The notes under the pieces: model-generated
Database searches by the model: none
What the model was told of the DNA's origin: nothing
What the model saw: only the letters and a program-made list of their open reading frames with translations
From: Corynebacterium sp. 21KM1197
Lineage (GTDB): Bacteria; Actinomycetota; Actinomycetes; Mycobacteriales; Mycobacteriaceae
Direction: 5' to 3'
Assembly: GCF_033783015.1 (NCBI RefSeq)
Contig: NZ_CP123907.1
Span: forward strand, 1,116,001 to 1,180,000
DNA length: 64,000 nt
Program-made: the position numbers and the translations under genes
Shown here: piece by piece, positions 16,137 to 24,493 of the stretch
How positions within the stretch are numbered: position 1 is the first letter of the stretch
How the letters are laid out: each line of letters starts with the position of its first letter

Positions 16137-16511
16137 ATGAACAAGAAACTGCGTCTGCTCCCCCTCCTGGCCGTGGCTCCCCTGGCTCTGGCAGCCTGCT
16201 CCTCCGACGAGGGAGATAGCAACGAGGCCACCACCGAGGCCGTGGTGACCACCGCTCCCGCTACCACCGCACCGGCCCCGGCCGATGCCGTTTCCTCCGA
16301 GGTTTCCGACGCCTCCGAGAAGGTGTCCGAGAACGCCAACGAGGCCGTGGATAGCCTCAACGAGAAGAAGGACGAGGTGGCTAACGACCTCTCCGACGCC
16401 AAGGATGACGCCGCCAATAAGGTGGACGAGGTGACCGACGACGCCGCGAACAGCCTGTCCGACGCCGCCGATACCGTCTCCGATAAGCTGGACGAGCAGG
16501 CCAACAACTAA
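16137..16511 (+). CDS. small acidic lipoprotein
   Basis: 124 residues. A lysine-rich start (MNKKLRLLPLL) and hydrophobic stretch end in the lipobox LAAC with Cys at about residue 21, so the mature protein is lipid-anchored outside the membrane. The rest is low-complexity and rich in Ala, Asp, Glu, Val and Ser, with repeated SDA/DEV-type units predicted to form a long amphipathic helix. I recognise no family function. GAGGAATT gives a good ribosome-binding site before ATG 16137. A strong terminator follows. Confidence 0.82.
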   Translation: MNKKLRLLPLLAVAPLALAACSSDEGDSNEATTEAVVTTAPATTAPAPADAVSSEVSDASEKVSENANEAVDSLNEKKDEVANDLSDAKDDAANKVDEVTDDAANSLSDAADTVSDKLDEQANN

Positions 16512-16523
16512 GTGACCTGTGTG

Positions 16524-16555
16524 GGCGGTGCCGTTACGGCACCGCCTTTTTTATT
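16524..16555 (+). terminator. rho-independent terminator of the lipoprotein gene
   Basis: A perfect 10-bp stem, GGCGGTGCCG / CGGCACCGCC, with a TTA loop is followed by a run of T at 16547-16552. The T-run overlaps the stop codon of the opposing small membrane-protein gene. Confidence 0.92.
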
Positions 16556-16718
16556 TTCGCTGCCGATAGGCGGCGACGAGCTGGGCGACGGTGATTCCGC
16601 CTAGGAGCACGGCGATCATGCCGATCACCCACATCTGCTGGATCAACACCCACGCGGCAAAGGCTATGATCACCGCGAGGCGCAGCCATAGCGCCGGAAT
16701 CATGCGATCCGGGCTCAT
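16551..16718 (-). CDS. 55-residue two-helix membrane protein, coupled to yceI
   Basis: A short frame from ATG 16718 to TAA 16551. The protein begins MSPDRMIPALWLRLAV and holds two hydrophobic segments (LRLAVIIAFAAWVLIQ and IGMIAVLLGGITVAQLVAA) with a basic tail YRQRK. ATG overlaps the TGA of the yceI-like gene in ATGA, so it is translationally coupled to it. Hydrophobicity, typical codon use and tight coupling argue for a real gene. Function unknown; a membrane partner of the YceI-like protein is an inference from position. Confidence 0.72.
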   Translation of the reverse strand: MSPDRMIPALWLRLAVIIAFAAWVLIQQMWVIGMIAVLLGGITVAQLVAAYRQRK

Positions 16719-17410
16719 GCGGCCTTCTCCAGGGCCAGGCGGATATTGATGTGCCCCTCCTCATCAATGGAGGCCGCCACAAAGTCCGGCGTTTCCACCT
16801 GATAATCGGCCCGGTTGAGGGGAATGTCGGTGGAGACCACCACGGAGTCGTCGCTACGCAAAACCTTCATCGTGGGGCTGACATCCTTGGTGTGCCCGTG
16901 CAACGTGAGTTTGCCGGGCACGGTGACCTCCCCCATGGTGCCGTCGTCAGGCACCCCGGAGAGGTCCACGGGCGCGGTAACCTCGAAGTCCGCGGTGGGG
17001 TACTTATCCGTTTCCAGGATCTTGGTGCGCACGTTGATGTCGCGCCGCTCGTTATCGGAGGCCACCTCCGTCATGTCCACCGTGATGAGGCCGCCGGTGA
17101 GTGTGTCATTATCCACGTTGAGGGAACCCTCCACCTTGGTGGTGGAACCGGAGGTAACGCGCTTATCGCCGGGCAGGATCTCGTGGAAGGTGTACCCGGC
17201 CGAGGTGGTGTTCTCCCCCGCTCGCGCGGTGACCTTCCAGTGTCCATTCATGCTTATCGACGCCGCCTTGGCGCCCTGCGGGTTGAGCCCTTCCGTTTTC
17301 ACCCCGGGTCCGTTCATCGCGCTGATCACCGTGGGCAGGATGGAGAGCACGGCGATGAGCGTGATGGCGATGATGAAGATGGTGATGATGAGCTTGCGGT
17401 TACGCAGCAT
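16715..17410 (-). CDS. YceI-family protein with N-terminal membrane anchor
   Basis: 231 residues. One N-terminal hydrophobic helix (LIITIFIIAITLIAVLSILP) is followed by an extracytoplasmic YceI lipocalin-like barrel: GHWKVTA, SLNVDNDTLTGGLITVDM, LETDKYPTADFEV, GKLTLHGHTKDVS, and a PDFVAASIDEEGHINIRLAL end. YceI proteins bind polyisoprenoid or similar amphipathic lipids; the ligand here is unknown. The 13-mer copy at 17252-17264 encodes ASIS followed by Met. Confidence 0.88.
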   Translation of the reverse strand: MLRNRKLIITIFIIAITLIAVLSILPTVISAMNGPGVKTEGLNPQGAKAASISMNGHWKVTARAGENTTSAGYTFHEILPGDKRVTSGSTTKVEGSLNVDNDTLTGGLITVDMTEVASDNERRDINVRTKILETDKYPTADFEVTAPVDLSGVPDDGTMGEVTVPGKLTLHGHTKDVSPTMKVLRSDDSVVVSTDIPLNRADYQVETPDFVAASIDEEGHINIRLALEKAA

Positions 17411-17413
17411 GAT

Positions 17414-17749
17414 CTACCTCAGCTTTTCTATGGTTCGCGCTAGATTCACGAGTTCGGTGCAGAGTTCTTCTAGTTCCTCTCCCCTGGCTCCCTCGCGGGC
17501 GGCGGTGGCGATGTCCTCCGCCGAGCAGCGCAACTCGAAGAGGGAATCTTGCAGGCGCTCCGCGCGGTCGGCCGTCATGATCACGGCGTTTTCGGGGATG
17601 CGGGTGCCGGTGATGTTGTGCCGCTGCTCGTAGGCGCGTTGCTTGCAGGAGGGGCTGCAATACTTCTTGGGGCGCCCACGGGTGGAGGGATCCATTTCCT
17701 TGCCGCACCAGGCGCATCGTTGTTGCTTCTTATGCGTCACGTGACTCAT
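17414..17749 (-). CDS. small zinc-ribbon protein
   Basis: 111 residues. CAWCGKEM and, seventeen residues on, CSPSCKQRAYEQRHN give a CxxC...CxxxC zinc-binding knuckle near the N-terminus with basic residues around it, followed by a helical acidic C-terminal half. This resembles actinobacterial small proteins of unknown function that may bind nucleic acid. It lies 3 bp upstream of yceI in the same operon and is divergent from rbpA. ATG 17749 was taken because the preceding in-frame codons show no family likeness. Confidence 0.7.
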   Translation of the reverse strand: MSHVTHKKQQRCAWCGKEMDPSTRGRPKKYCSPSCKQRAYEQRHNITGTRIPENAVIMTADRAERLQDSLFELRCSAEDIATAAREGARGEELEELCTELVNLARTIEKLR

Positions 17750-17771
17750 CCTAGACCATCGTGGCCGGATG

Positions 17772-17802
17772 GGAACAAACCGCACGCGGGATTCGTTATA
17801 CT
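17772..17802 (+). promoter_or_regulatory. rbpA promoter: SigH/SigR-like site overlapping a housekeeping -10
   Basis: GGAA at 17772-17775, then 19 bp, then GTT at 17795-17797, matches the GGAA-N18-20-GTT form of stress sigma factor SigH/SigR promoters. TATACT at 17797-17802 overlaps it and is a good housekeeping -10. rbpA is a SigR target in Streptomyces; here the dual promoter is inferred from spacing. Confidence 0.55.
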
Positions 17803-17847
17803 CGCGTAGTTGGTACTAATCGCGGGATGTAAAGGATTGATGCTGCA

Positions 17848-18237
17848 ATGGCAGATCGGGTGCTTCGAGGCAGCCGCATGGGTGCGGTCAGCTACGAGAC
17901 GGATCGGGATCACGACCTGGCCCCCCGCCAGATGGTGAAGTACCGCACGGAATCCGGGGAGATCTACGAGGTTCCCTTTGCGGACGACGCCGAGATCCCC
18001 GGCGAGTGGATGTGCAAGAACGGCCAGTTGGGCATTCTCATCGAGGGCGAGGGCGTGGACGCCAAGCCCGTGAAGCCCCCGCGCACCCACTGGGACATGC
18101 TGCGGGAGCGCCGCAGCATCGAGGAACTGGATGAACTGCTAGAGGAGCGCATTGAGGCGCTGCGCAAGCGCCGCCGCAACGCCGCCAAGCTCCTTAAGCA
18201 GCAGAAGGAAGAGGAAGCGGCCAAGGCCGGGAAGTAA
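17848..18237 (+). CDS. rbpA: RNA polymerase-binding protein RbpA
   Basis: 129 residues beginning MADRVLRGSRMGAVSYETDR, nearly identical to the RbpA N-terminal tail. EVPFADDAEIPGEW and GILIEG form the central barrel, KPPRTHWDMLRERRSIEEL the basic linker and sigma-interaction helix. RbpA binds group 1/2 sigma factors and RNA polymerase and helps open promoters in actinobacteria. The C-terminal helix is about 18 residues longer than in Mycobacterium and ends in a Lys/Glu-rich tail. AAAGGA precedes ATG. It converges with the binding-protein gene with a 3-bp gap. Confidence 0.97.
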   Translation: MADRVLRGSRMGAVSYETDRDHDLAPRQMVKYRTESGEIYEVPFADDAEIPGEWMCKNGQLGILIEGEGVDAKPVKPPRTHWDMLRERRSIEELDELLEERIEALRKRRRNAAKLLKQQKEEEAAKAGK

Positions 18238-18240
18238 AAA

Positions 18241-19893
18241 TTACTTCACCCACCCGATATTCTCCTTGGGTATGAGCCCAAAGGTCAGGGAACCAACGTT
18301 GGCCAGCCCCGGTTTGACGGCCACCGTGAGGGGGCCGTTGGCGTAGGGCATGAGGCCAAATTGGCCCAGGGCCACCCGCTCTATCTCCACGGCCCTGGCA
18401 TTTTGTTCCTCCGCCGTGGGGAGTTTTTCCAATTCATCAATCATCGCGTCAATCTCCGCCGTGCCGGTGCTGGACAAATTGAGCGTGGAATCGGAGTAGT
18501 ACTGCTGGCGGAAATACGTGGTGCCATTGGGATCATTTTTGACAACGGCGGAACCGATGAGATCAAAGTCCTTTTCTTCCAGGACCTTGGCGAAGTCCGC
18601 CGAGGGGCGGGACTGTATCTTTAACTCCACCCCGATATTGCGCAGCATCTTTTGCAGCGCGGTGGAGATGGCCTTCTGGGCGGCACTATCGCCAAAGAGG
18701 GGGTACCGCAGGGTCAGCCGCTCCCCTTCCTTCACGCGGATACCGTCGCCCGATTCCACCCACCCTGCCCGGTCGAGGAGGTCGCGGGCGTAATCGGGAT
18801 CAAAGGAGATGAGTTCGCCCAGGATGTCCGCGTAGCCCTCTTGGTTTTGCAGGAAGGTCATGGAACCGGGTAGATCCTCCGTGTACCCCATGCCGGTGAA
18901 CTGGATCGTGGCCAGCAGGGAGCGATCAATGCCGGACATCACGGCCTCGCGCACGGCGATGTCCGAGAGAACGGGTGACTCCGCGTTGAGGCTCAGCAGA
19001 ATGACGATGGTATCTAAGGCCGTGTGGAGTTCCGCCTGCTTGCCCATGCCCAGGACGGCGGCCAGGTGATTCTTATTGGAAATATTTACGGAATCTATTT
19101 CCCCGGCGCGGAAGGCGTTGAGGGAGGCCTGTGATTCCATCTGCCGGAATATCACCTTGTCTAACTTCGGGGTGCTCCCCCACCACTTCTCATTGGGCAC
19201 AAAGGTAACGGTGCCGCCGGGATAATCCACCGATTCCACCCGGTACGGCCCGGCACCCCACTCGTTGGGCAGGTGGTGGAGGAAGCCCTCGTTGAAGTCC
19301 TCGGCCGTGGTAACGCTCGGGTGAAGGAGTTGGCCAAAGAGCCCCCTCCACCAGGGATAGGTGTGGCGATAGGTCACCACCGCCTGCTTCTCGTCCGCGC
19401 CGGGGCGCACGGACTCGATCTGGTTATAGCCGTCCGAGGAGGAAAGTTGATAGGCATCGTCGTCTCCCCGGTTAATGCGCCAGGTGTTTTCAAAGGTGCG
19501 CCAGTCTAGCGCCGTGCCGTCGTTGAAGGTGGCCTGGGGATTGAGGGTATAGGTCACCACGGTTTTGCCCTCGCGGACCTCTTCGCTCACATCGAGGAGG
19601 TAATGGGAGTTGGGCGAGAGGTTCCCCTCGCTATCGCTGGACATCATCTGTGGCATATACCAGCCCCACAGCGTGGACACGGGGGCCGTGGCATTGGCGT
19701 GTAGGGGGTTTTGCTGCTCCGGGATCTCGCTGATGGGCAGCGTAAGAGTGCCACCCTGGCGCAACTCTCCCGGGTCCTTTTTATTGGCGGCTCCGTTGGG
19801 CGATACCGCTAGTTCCACCTCCTGCATGGAGTTACAGGAGGCCAGGCCCAGGGTCGCGGCGATGAGCAGGGCGATGAGCGATATTTTCTTCAT
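18241..19893 (-). CDS. ABC transporter substrate-binding lipoprotein, peptide type (SBP_bac_5)
   Basis: 550 residues. The lipobox LASC places the lipidated Cys at about residue 20. The body is a family-5 solute-binding protein (GGTLTLPISEIPEQQNPL, FNDGTALDWRTFENTW, AVREAVMSGIDRSLL, FDPDYARDLLDRAGW). It would capture oligopeptides or similar substrates outside the membrane and deliver them to the permeases encoded upstream. It is the last gene of the operon and overlaps the ATPase gene in ATGA, whereas the binding protein is usually the first gene. Confidence 0.92.
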   Translation of the reverse strand: MKKISLIALLIAATLGLASCNSMQEVELAVSPNGAANKKDPGELRQGGTLTLPISEIPEQQNPLHANATAPVSTLWGWYMPQMMSSDSEGNLSPNSHYLLDVSEEVREGKTVVTYTLNPQATFNDGTALDWRTFENTWRINRGDDDAYQLSSSDGYNQIESVRPGADEKQAVVTYRHTYPWWRGLFGQLLHPSVTTAEDFNEGFLHHLPNEWGAGPYRVESVDYPGGTVTFVPNEKWWGSTPKLDKVIFRQMESQASLNAFRAGEIDSVNISNKNHLAAVLGMGKQAELHTALDTIVILLSLNAESPVLSDIAVREAVMSGIDRSLLATIQFTGMGYTEDLPGSMTFLQNQEGYADILGELISFDPDYARDLLDRAGWVESGDGIRVKEGERLTLRYPLFGDSAAQKAISTALQKMLRNIGVELKIQSRPSADFAKVLEEKDFDLIGSAVVKNDPNGTTYFRQQYYSDSTLNLSSTGTAEIDAMIDELEKLPTAEEQNARAVEIERVALGQFGLMPYANGPLTVAVKPGLANVGSLTFGLIPKENIGWVK

Positions 19894-21752
19894 GATTGCT
19901 CCTCCCGGGAGGCCGGATCGGGAATGGGAATGGCGTCAATCAGCGCGCGGGTATAGGGGTGCGTGGGGCGGGTAAAAATCTCCTCGGTATCCCCTACCTC
20001 CACGAACTGCCCGGCGCGCATCACGGCCACCCGATCGGAGATGTGCCGCACCACGGAGAGATCGTGGGAGACGAAGATGTAGGAGAGGCCGAGTTGGCGG
20101 CGCAGATCATCGAGCAGGTTGAGGATCCCGGCCTGCACGGAGACGTCGAGCGCGGAGACGGGCTCATCGAGCACGATGAGGGAGGGATTGGTGGCGAGGG
20201 CGCGGGCCAGGCCGATGCGCTGGCGTTGTCCGCCGGAAAAATGGCTGGGGAACCTGTCCTGCTGGTGCTCGCCCAGGTGCACCAGCGCCATGAGTTCGCG
20301 CACCCGCTCGGGGATGTCGCCGGAATACCCCAGCGCGACGAGGGGTTCCGCGATGATTTCCCTGACCGTCATGCGGGGATTGAGGGAACTCAAGGGATCC
20401 TGGAACACGATCTGGATGTCCCGCCGCGCGTCCTTGCGCTCCCGGGAAGTCAGGGTGGAGACGTCCTTTCCCTGGAGTTTGATCGTTGAGCCCGGCGCGG
20501 GCTTGAGGTTCATGATTTCCGTGAGCGTGGTGGTTTTGCCCGAGCCGGACTCCCCCACGATGGCAAAGCATTCGCCCTGCCTGACCTCAAAGGAGATGTT
20601 TTCGATGGCCTGCTTGGTGCCCACCTGCCGCTTGAGCACCGCGCCCTTGATGATGGGATAGCTCTTGGCGAGGTTGTGTACCTCCAGCACCGTTGCGCGC
20701 TGCTCGCGGGGGACGTCGCGCAGAATATCGTCTGCCCGTGTGGGGACGGGATACATGGGTTTGCCCTCGATGGTGCCGTTCGTGATCTCCGGCGAACGCA
20801 GGCAGGCCGCCCGGTGGCCGTCCGCAACGTGGGTGAGTTCCGGCTCGGCGTCGGAGCACTCCGGGAGCGCCACGGGGCAGCGCGGCGCAAACTGGCAGCG
20901 GGTGGGGAGGTCGATGAGGGTGGGCGGGGAACCCTGGATGGGGGTGAGTGGCTCGTGCTTAGCGACGTCGATACGCGGGGTGGAACCCAGCAGCCCCACC
21001 GTGTAGGGCATGCGGGGCTGGCGGAAGATGCGTTCCGCGCTGCCGTGTTCCACGGGCGCGCCGGCGTACATGACCAGGACCTCGTCCGCCATCTGGGCCA
21101 CCACGCCCATGTCATGGGTGATCATGATGGTGGCGGCCCCGGTTTCCCGCTGGGCCACCTTGAGGACGTCGAGGATCTGCGCCTGAATGGTGACGTCGAG
21201 TGCCGTGGTGGGCTCATCGGCGATGAGCACGGCGGGATTATTGGCGATGGCCATGGCGATGACCACGCGCTGGCGCATACCGCCGGAGAACTGGTGCGGG
21301 AAGAAGCCGATGTGCTTGTGCGGCTCGGGGATTCCCACCAGATCGAGCAGCTCGATGGCTTGGGCGCGGGCCTGCTTGGCGCTGACCTGCTGGTGAATCC
21401 TGATGGCCTCCACGAGTTGCGCGCCCACGGTAAACACCGGGGTGAGTGCGGAGAGCGGGTCCTGGAATACCATGCCGATTCCCCGGCCCCGGATCGCGGA
21501 CATCTCCTTGTCCGTCTTGCCCAGGAGCTCTTCCCCTTGAAAGCGTACCGAGCCGGTGACGGCGGCATAATCCGGCAACAGCCCCATGATGGACATAGAG
21601 GTCACGGACTTGCCGGAGCCGGACTCCCCCACGATCCCCAGGGTGCGCCCGGCGGTGAGATCGAAGGAGACGCCGCGCACCGCGTGGACCGGCCCCGATT
21701 CCGAGGGAAAGGTGACGCGAAGATCGGATACGGATAAAACGGGGTGATTCAT
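19890..21752 (-). CDS. ABC transporter ATP-binding protein, DppD-DppF fusion
   Basis: 620 residues with two complete nucleotide-binding domains. Domain 1 has Walker A GESGSGKSVTSMS near residue 40, signature FSGGMRQRV and Walker B VLIADEPTTALD. An oligopeptide-type C-terminal motif with clustered cysteines (CQFAPRCPVALPEC) follows near residue 280, as in DppD/OppD where it can hold an iron-sulfur cluster. Domain 2, from about residue 350, has GESGSGKTTTLTE, FSGGQRQRI and LIVLDEPVSALD. One polypeptide thus supplies both ATPases of the importer. Confidence 0.94.
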   Translation of the reverse strand: MNHPVLSVSDLRVTFPSESGPVHAVRGVSFDLTAGRTLGIVGESGSGKSVTSMSIMGLLPDYAAVTGSVRFQGEELLGKTDKEMSAIRGRGIGMVFQDPLSALTPVFTVGAQLVEAIRIHQQVSAKQARAQAIELLDLVGIPEPHKHIGFFPHQFSGGMRQRVVIAMAIANNPAVLIADEPTTALDVTIQAQILDVLKVAQRETGAATIMITHDMGVVAQMADEVLVMYAGAPVEHGSAERIFRQPRMPYTVGLLGSTPRIDVAKHEPLTPIQGSPPTLIDLPTRCQFAPRCPVALPECSDAEPELTHVADGHRAACLRSPEITNGTIEGKPMYPVPTRADDILRDVPREQRATVLEVHNLAKSYPIIKGAVLKRQVGTKQAIENISFEVRQGECFAIVGESGSGKTTTLTEIMNLKPAPGSTIKLQGKDVSTLTSRERKDARRDIQIVFQDPLSSLNPRMTVREIIAEPLVALGYSGDIPERVRELMALVHLGEHQQDRFPSHFSGGQRQRIGLARALATNPSLIVLDEPVSALDVSVQAGILNLLDDLRRQLGLSYIFVSHDLSVVRHISDRVAVMRAGQFVEVGDTEEIFTRPTHPYTRALIDAIPIPDPASREEQS

Positions 21753-22600
21753 GCTCGGCCTCCAGACTGGGAATGAGGATCGAGGGCATCGCGCAGGCCG
21801 TCTGCGATAAAGGCCATGGATACGGTCAGCAGCGTGAGGGTGAGTGCGGGGACGTAGAACTGCCAGGGGGCGGATTCGAGGCCCGCCGCGCCCACGGAGA
21901 GCAGCGTGCCCAGGGAGACGTCCGGGGGCTGCACGCCCAGACCCAGGAAGGACAGCGCGGTCTCCGAGCCGATGGTGGCCACGATCCCCAGGGTGAACTG
22001 AATGATCAGGAGGGAACCGATATTGGGAATGATGTGCCTTATCACGGTGCGGGCGCGGGAGACCCCCATGTACTTAGCGGCCCGCACGTAATCATTCTCC
22101 TTCACGCTCAGCGCCAGCGACCAGATCACCCGGGCCGGATACATCCAGCCGAAGGCGATCAGCACCACGATGAGCACCTTCCAATCCCCACCGGAATCGG
22201 AGACGAGCAGGGCGATGAGCAGGAAGGTGGGAATAGCCAGCAGGAAGTGAATGAGAATCAGCACGAACCGCTCGGCCGCGCCGCCGTAGAGGGCGGCACC
22301 CGCCCCGATGAACGCCGATAGCACCGAGGTGGCGGTGGAGACGCTCACCGCGATGATGAGGGAGCGGCCCAGGCCGTGCACCGTCTGGGCGAAGAGATCG
22401 TGGCCGGCGTCATCGGTGCCAAACCAGTGCAGCCCGCTGGGCGGGGAGGAAAGATGGTGGAAATCGGGATCGTCGTAGGCCCACTGCGCCACGAAGGGGC
22501 CGAGGGCGGCGAGCGCGATCAGTGCGGCAAAGATGAGCAGGCCCAGCACCGCCATGCGGTTGCGGAAGTACCGTCGGGTGTATAAACGCAGCTTATTCAT
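21749..22600 (-). CDS. ABC transporter permease, DppC type
   Basis: 283 residues, about six membrane helices. The EAA-loop region (ENDYVRAAKYMGVSRARTVIRHIIPN) contacts the ATPase, and the short N-terminal cytoplasmic segment with RNRMAVLGLLIF is typical of DppC/OppC. GTDDAGHDLFAQ is the periplasmic motif of this group. It overlaps the ATPase gene in ATGA and directly abuts the DppB-type gene. Confidence 0.94.
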   Translation of the reverse strand: MNKLRLYTRRYFRNRMAVLGLLIFAALIALAALGPFVAQWAYDDPDFHHLSSPPSGLHWFGTDDAGHDLFAQTVHGLGRSLIIAVSVSTATSVLSAFIGAGAALYGGAAERFVLILIHFLLAIPTFLLIALLVSDSGGDWKVLIVVLIAFGWMYPARVIWSLALSVKENDYVRAAKYMGVSRARTVIRHIIPNIGSLLIIQFTLGIVATIGSETALSFLGLGVQPPDVSLGTLLSVGAAGLESAPWQFYVPALTLTLLTVSMAFIADGLRDALDPHSQSGGRA

Positions 22601-23584
22601 TTAACTCACCCGCACCCGGGGATCGAGGAGCACCACAAAAATATCCGCGAGGATGGCGGAGATCCCCACCATCAAAGCGCTAAAGGCCGCCACGGCGGTG
22701 GCCCCATGCACGTCATTGCGGCTGATGGTCTGGATGAAGTATTGGCCCATGCCGTTCCAGGCAAAGATTTGTTCCGTCATCACCGCGCCCGTGAAAATGC
22801 CGGGTATGGAAAACGCCACCGAGGTGGCCACCGGAATGATGGAGGTGCGCAGCGCGTGGCGACGCACCGCCTGATTGCGGGTGAGCCCCTTGGCCCGGGC
22901 CGTGCGCACATAATCGGCGGAGATATTATCCAGCAGGAGGCTGCGCTGCATCATGTGGTAACCGGCATAGGAGATGGCCACCAGGGCGATGGTGGGCAGC
23001 AGAAGGTGCTGCCCGGCATTGAGCAACCTGGGAAAGAACCCCACGATGTCCGGCGAGGTCGCCCCCGTGACGTAGAATATGCGCAGGCCGGTGACCCTAT
23101 TGATCCACAGTCCTGCGGCGACCACCACCAGGGAGGCCACCACCACGTGCGTGTTCATGAGGATGATGGAAATGCCCTGCCAGGCCCGGTCGCCGCGCCG
23201 GTACTGGCGCGACGCCGTGTACACGCCCACGGCCACGCCCATCACCACGGAGAGGATCGTGGCCAGCAGCAGTAGTTGCGCGGAGACCAACATGCGGTGG
23301 CCGATCTGATCCTGGACGGCATCCCCCACCGGGGAGACTCCCCAATCCCAGTGCAGGATCACGCCCTGAAACCACGTCCACCAGCGCTGCACGAGGGAGA
23401 CATCGGGATTGAGGTTGAACGGGGTGAGAATATCCGCGATCTGCTCGGAGGAGAGCGGCGGCCTCCTGCCCGCATAGTTTGAGCGCGGATCAAGGAACGT
23501 GGCCGCCATGAGGTAGGCCAGGTTGGTGGCGAGGAAGATCACGACCAACCAACTGAGCGTTTTGCGGAAGAGATACCGAACCAT
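22601..23584 (-). CDS. ABC transporter permease, DppB type
   Basis: 327 residues, six membrane helices. The N-terminal FRKTLSWLVVIFLATNLAYL, the large first periplasmic loop and the EAA-loop YVRTARAKGLTRNQAVRRHALR identify the DppB/OppB class. It is the first gene of the four-gene importer operon. GGAGGG lies just upstream of ATG 23584. Confidence 0.94.
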   Translation of the reverse strand: MVRYLFRKTLSWLVVIFLATNLAYLMAATFLDPRSNYAGRRPPLSSEQIADILTPFNLNPDVSLVQRWWTWFQGVILHWDWGVSPVGDAVQDQIGHRMLVSAQLLLLATILSVVMGVAVGVYTASRQYRRGDRAWQGISIILMNTHVVVASLVVVAAGLWINRVTGLRIFYVTGATSPDIVGFFPRLLNAGQHLLLPTIALVAISYAGYHMMQRSLLLDNISADYVRTARAKGLTRNQAVRRHALRTSIIPVATSVAFSIPGIFTGAVMTEQIFAWNGMGQYFIQTISRNDVHGATAVAAFSALMVGISAILADIFVVLLDPRVRVS

Positions 23585-23679
23585 AGCCCTCCACCTATCT
23601 GTAGAAATCTATCTAACAAGTTGTGTGATAGACCTAATGATAGTGTGATCCAGGTATCTCGTGGGCTATTTTGTGCAGA
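23585..23679 (-). promoter_or_regulatory. upstream region of the peptide importer operon with a direct repeat
   Basis: GTGTGAT occurs at 23623-23629 and again at 23643-23649, 20 bp (two helical turns) apart on the plus strand. Minus-strand TAGATT within the AT-rich stretch at 23604-23614 is a possible -10. The repeats could be an operator; no known consensus fits. Confidence 0.35.
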
Positions 23680-24483
23680 TTAAATTCGGTGCTTGCGCCG
23701 GAAGCGCTTGACCTCGTGGCCGATGATCTTGCTGGATTCCGCATACAGGTTGCGCACCTGCTCGCCACGGTGCGCCAAACCCCACTTGGTCACCTGCACC
23801 AGGCTGTCCTTGACAAAGCTGCCGTCCAGCTTGGATTCCCCGATCTCCCGCTCGGTGAAGGTGATGGGCACCTCGCGCACGTCGTGCCCCTCCTCCACCG
23901 CGCGCCAGGCCAGATCCACCTGGAAGATGTACCCGGCCTGGGCCAGTTCCTCCAGATCCATCGCCTCTAGCACCTCGCGGCGATACGCCCGATACCCGGC
24001 CGTCATATCGGAGAGCCCTGCGCCCAGGGCCACGGAGATGTACATGTTGCCCGCCTTGGAGAGCAACCAGCGCTTCATCGGCCAGTTCACCACGCGGCCG
24101 CCGGTGATGTAGCGCGAGCCGATTACCAGGTCAGCCCCGGCGTCAATCTCCTGCAAGAGCAGGCGCAATTGCTCCGGGGCGTGGGAACCATCCGCGTCCA
24201 TCTCGCACAGAACCGTATAGCCCCGCTCCAGGCCCCAGCCGAATCCCGCCACGTAGGCCCCGCACAGGCCGCCCTTGCCCTCGCGGTGCAGCACGTGAAC
24301 CTGGGAATCCTCGGCCGCCAGGGCGTCGGCCCGCTGGCCGGTGCCGTCGGGGCTGTTATCGTCCACGATGAGCACGTCCACCTCGGGGGCCGCGGTGCGC
24401 ACCCGCCCGACGATGAGCGGAAGATTCTCCAACTCGTTATAGGTGGGAATGATCACGAGAGTTGCATCGCTGGGACGAGGCAC
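23680..24483 (-). CDS. ppm1: polyprenol monophosphomannose synthase
   Basis: 267 residues, a GT2 glycosyltransferase. [27 protein letters not shown] and CEMDADGSH (DXD metal site) match dolichol-phosphate-mannose synthases. The enzyme transfers mannose from GDP-mannose to polyprenyl phosphate at the inner leaflet, supplying lipomannan/lipoarabinomannan synthesis and protein mannosylation. GTG 24483 was chosen because AAGGAG lies six bases before it. It lies 10 bp from lnt; in mycobacteria the two are one fused protein, while in corynebacteria they are adjacent separate genes. Confidence 0.95.
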   Translation of the reverse strand: MPRPSDATLVIIPTYNELENLPLIVGRVRTAAPEVDVLIVDDNSPDGTGQRADALAAEDSQVHVLHREGKGGLCGAYVAGFGWGLERGYTVLCEMDADGSHAPEQLRLLLQEIDAGADLVIGSRYITGGRVVNWPMKRWLLSKAGNMYISVALGAGLSDMTAGYRAYRREVLEAMDLEELAQAGYIFQVDLAWRAVEEGHDVREVPITFTEREIGESKLDGSFVKDSLVQVTKWGLAHRGEQVRNLYAESSKIIGHEVKRFRRKHRI

Positions 24484-24493
24484 AGATGACTCC

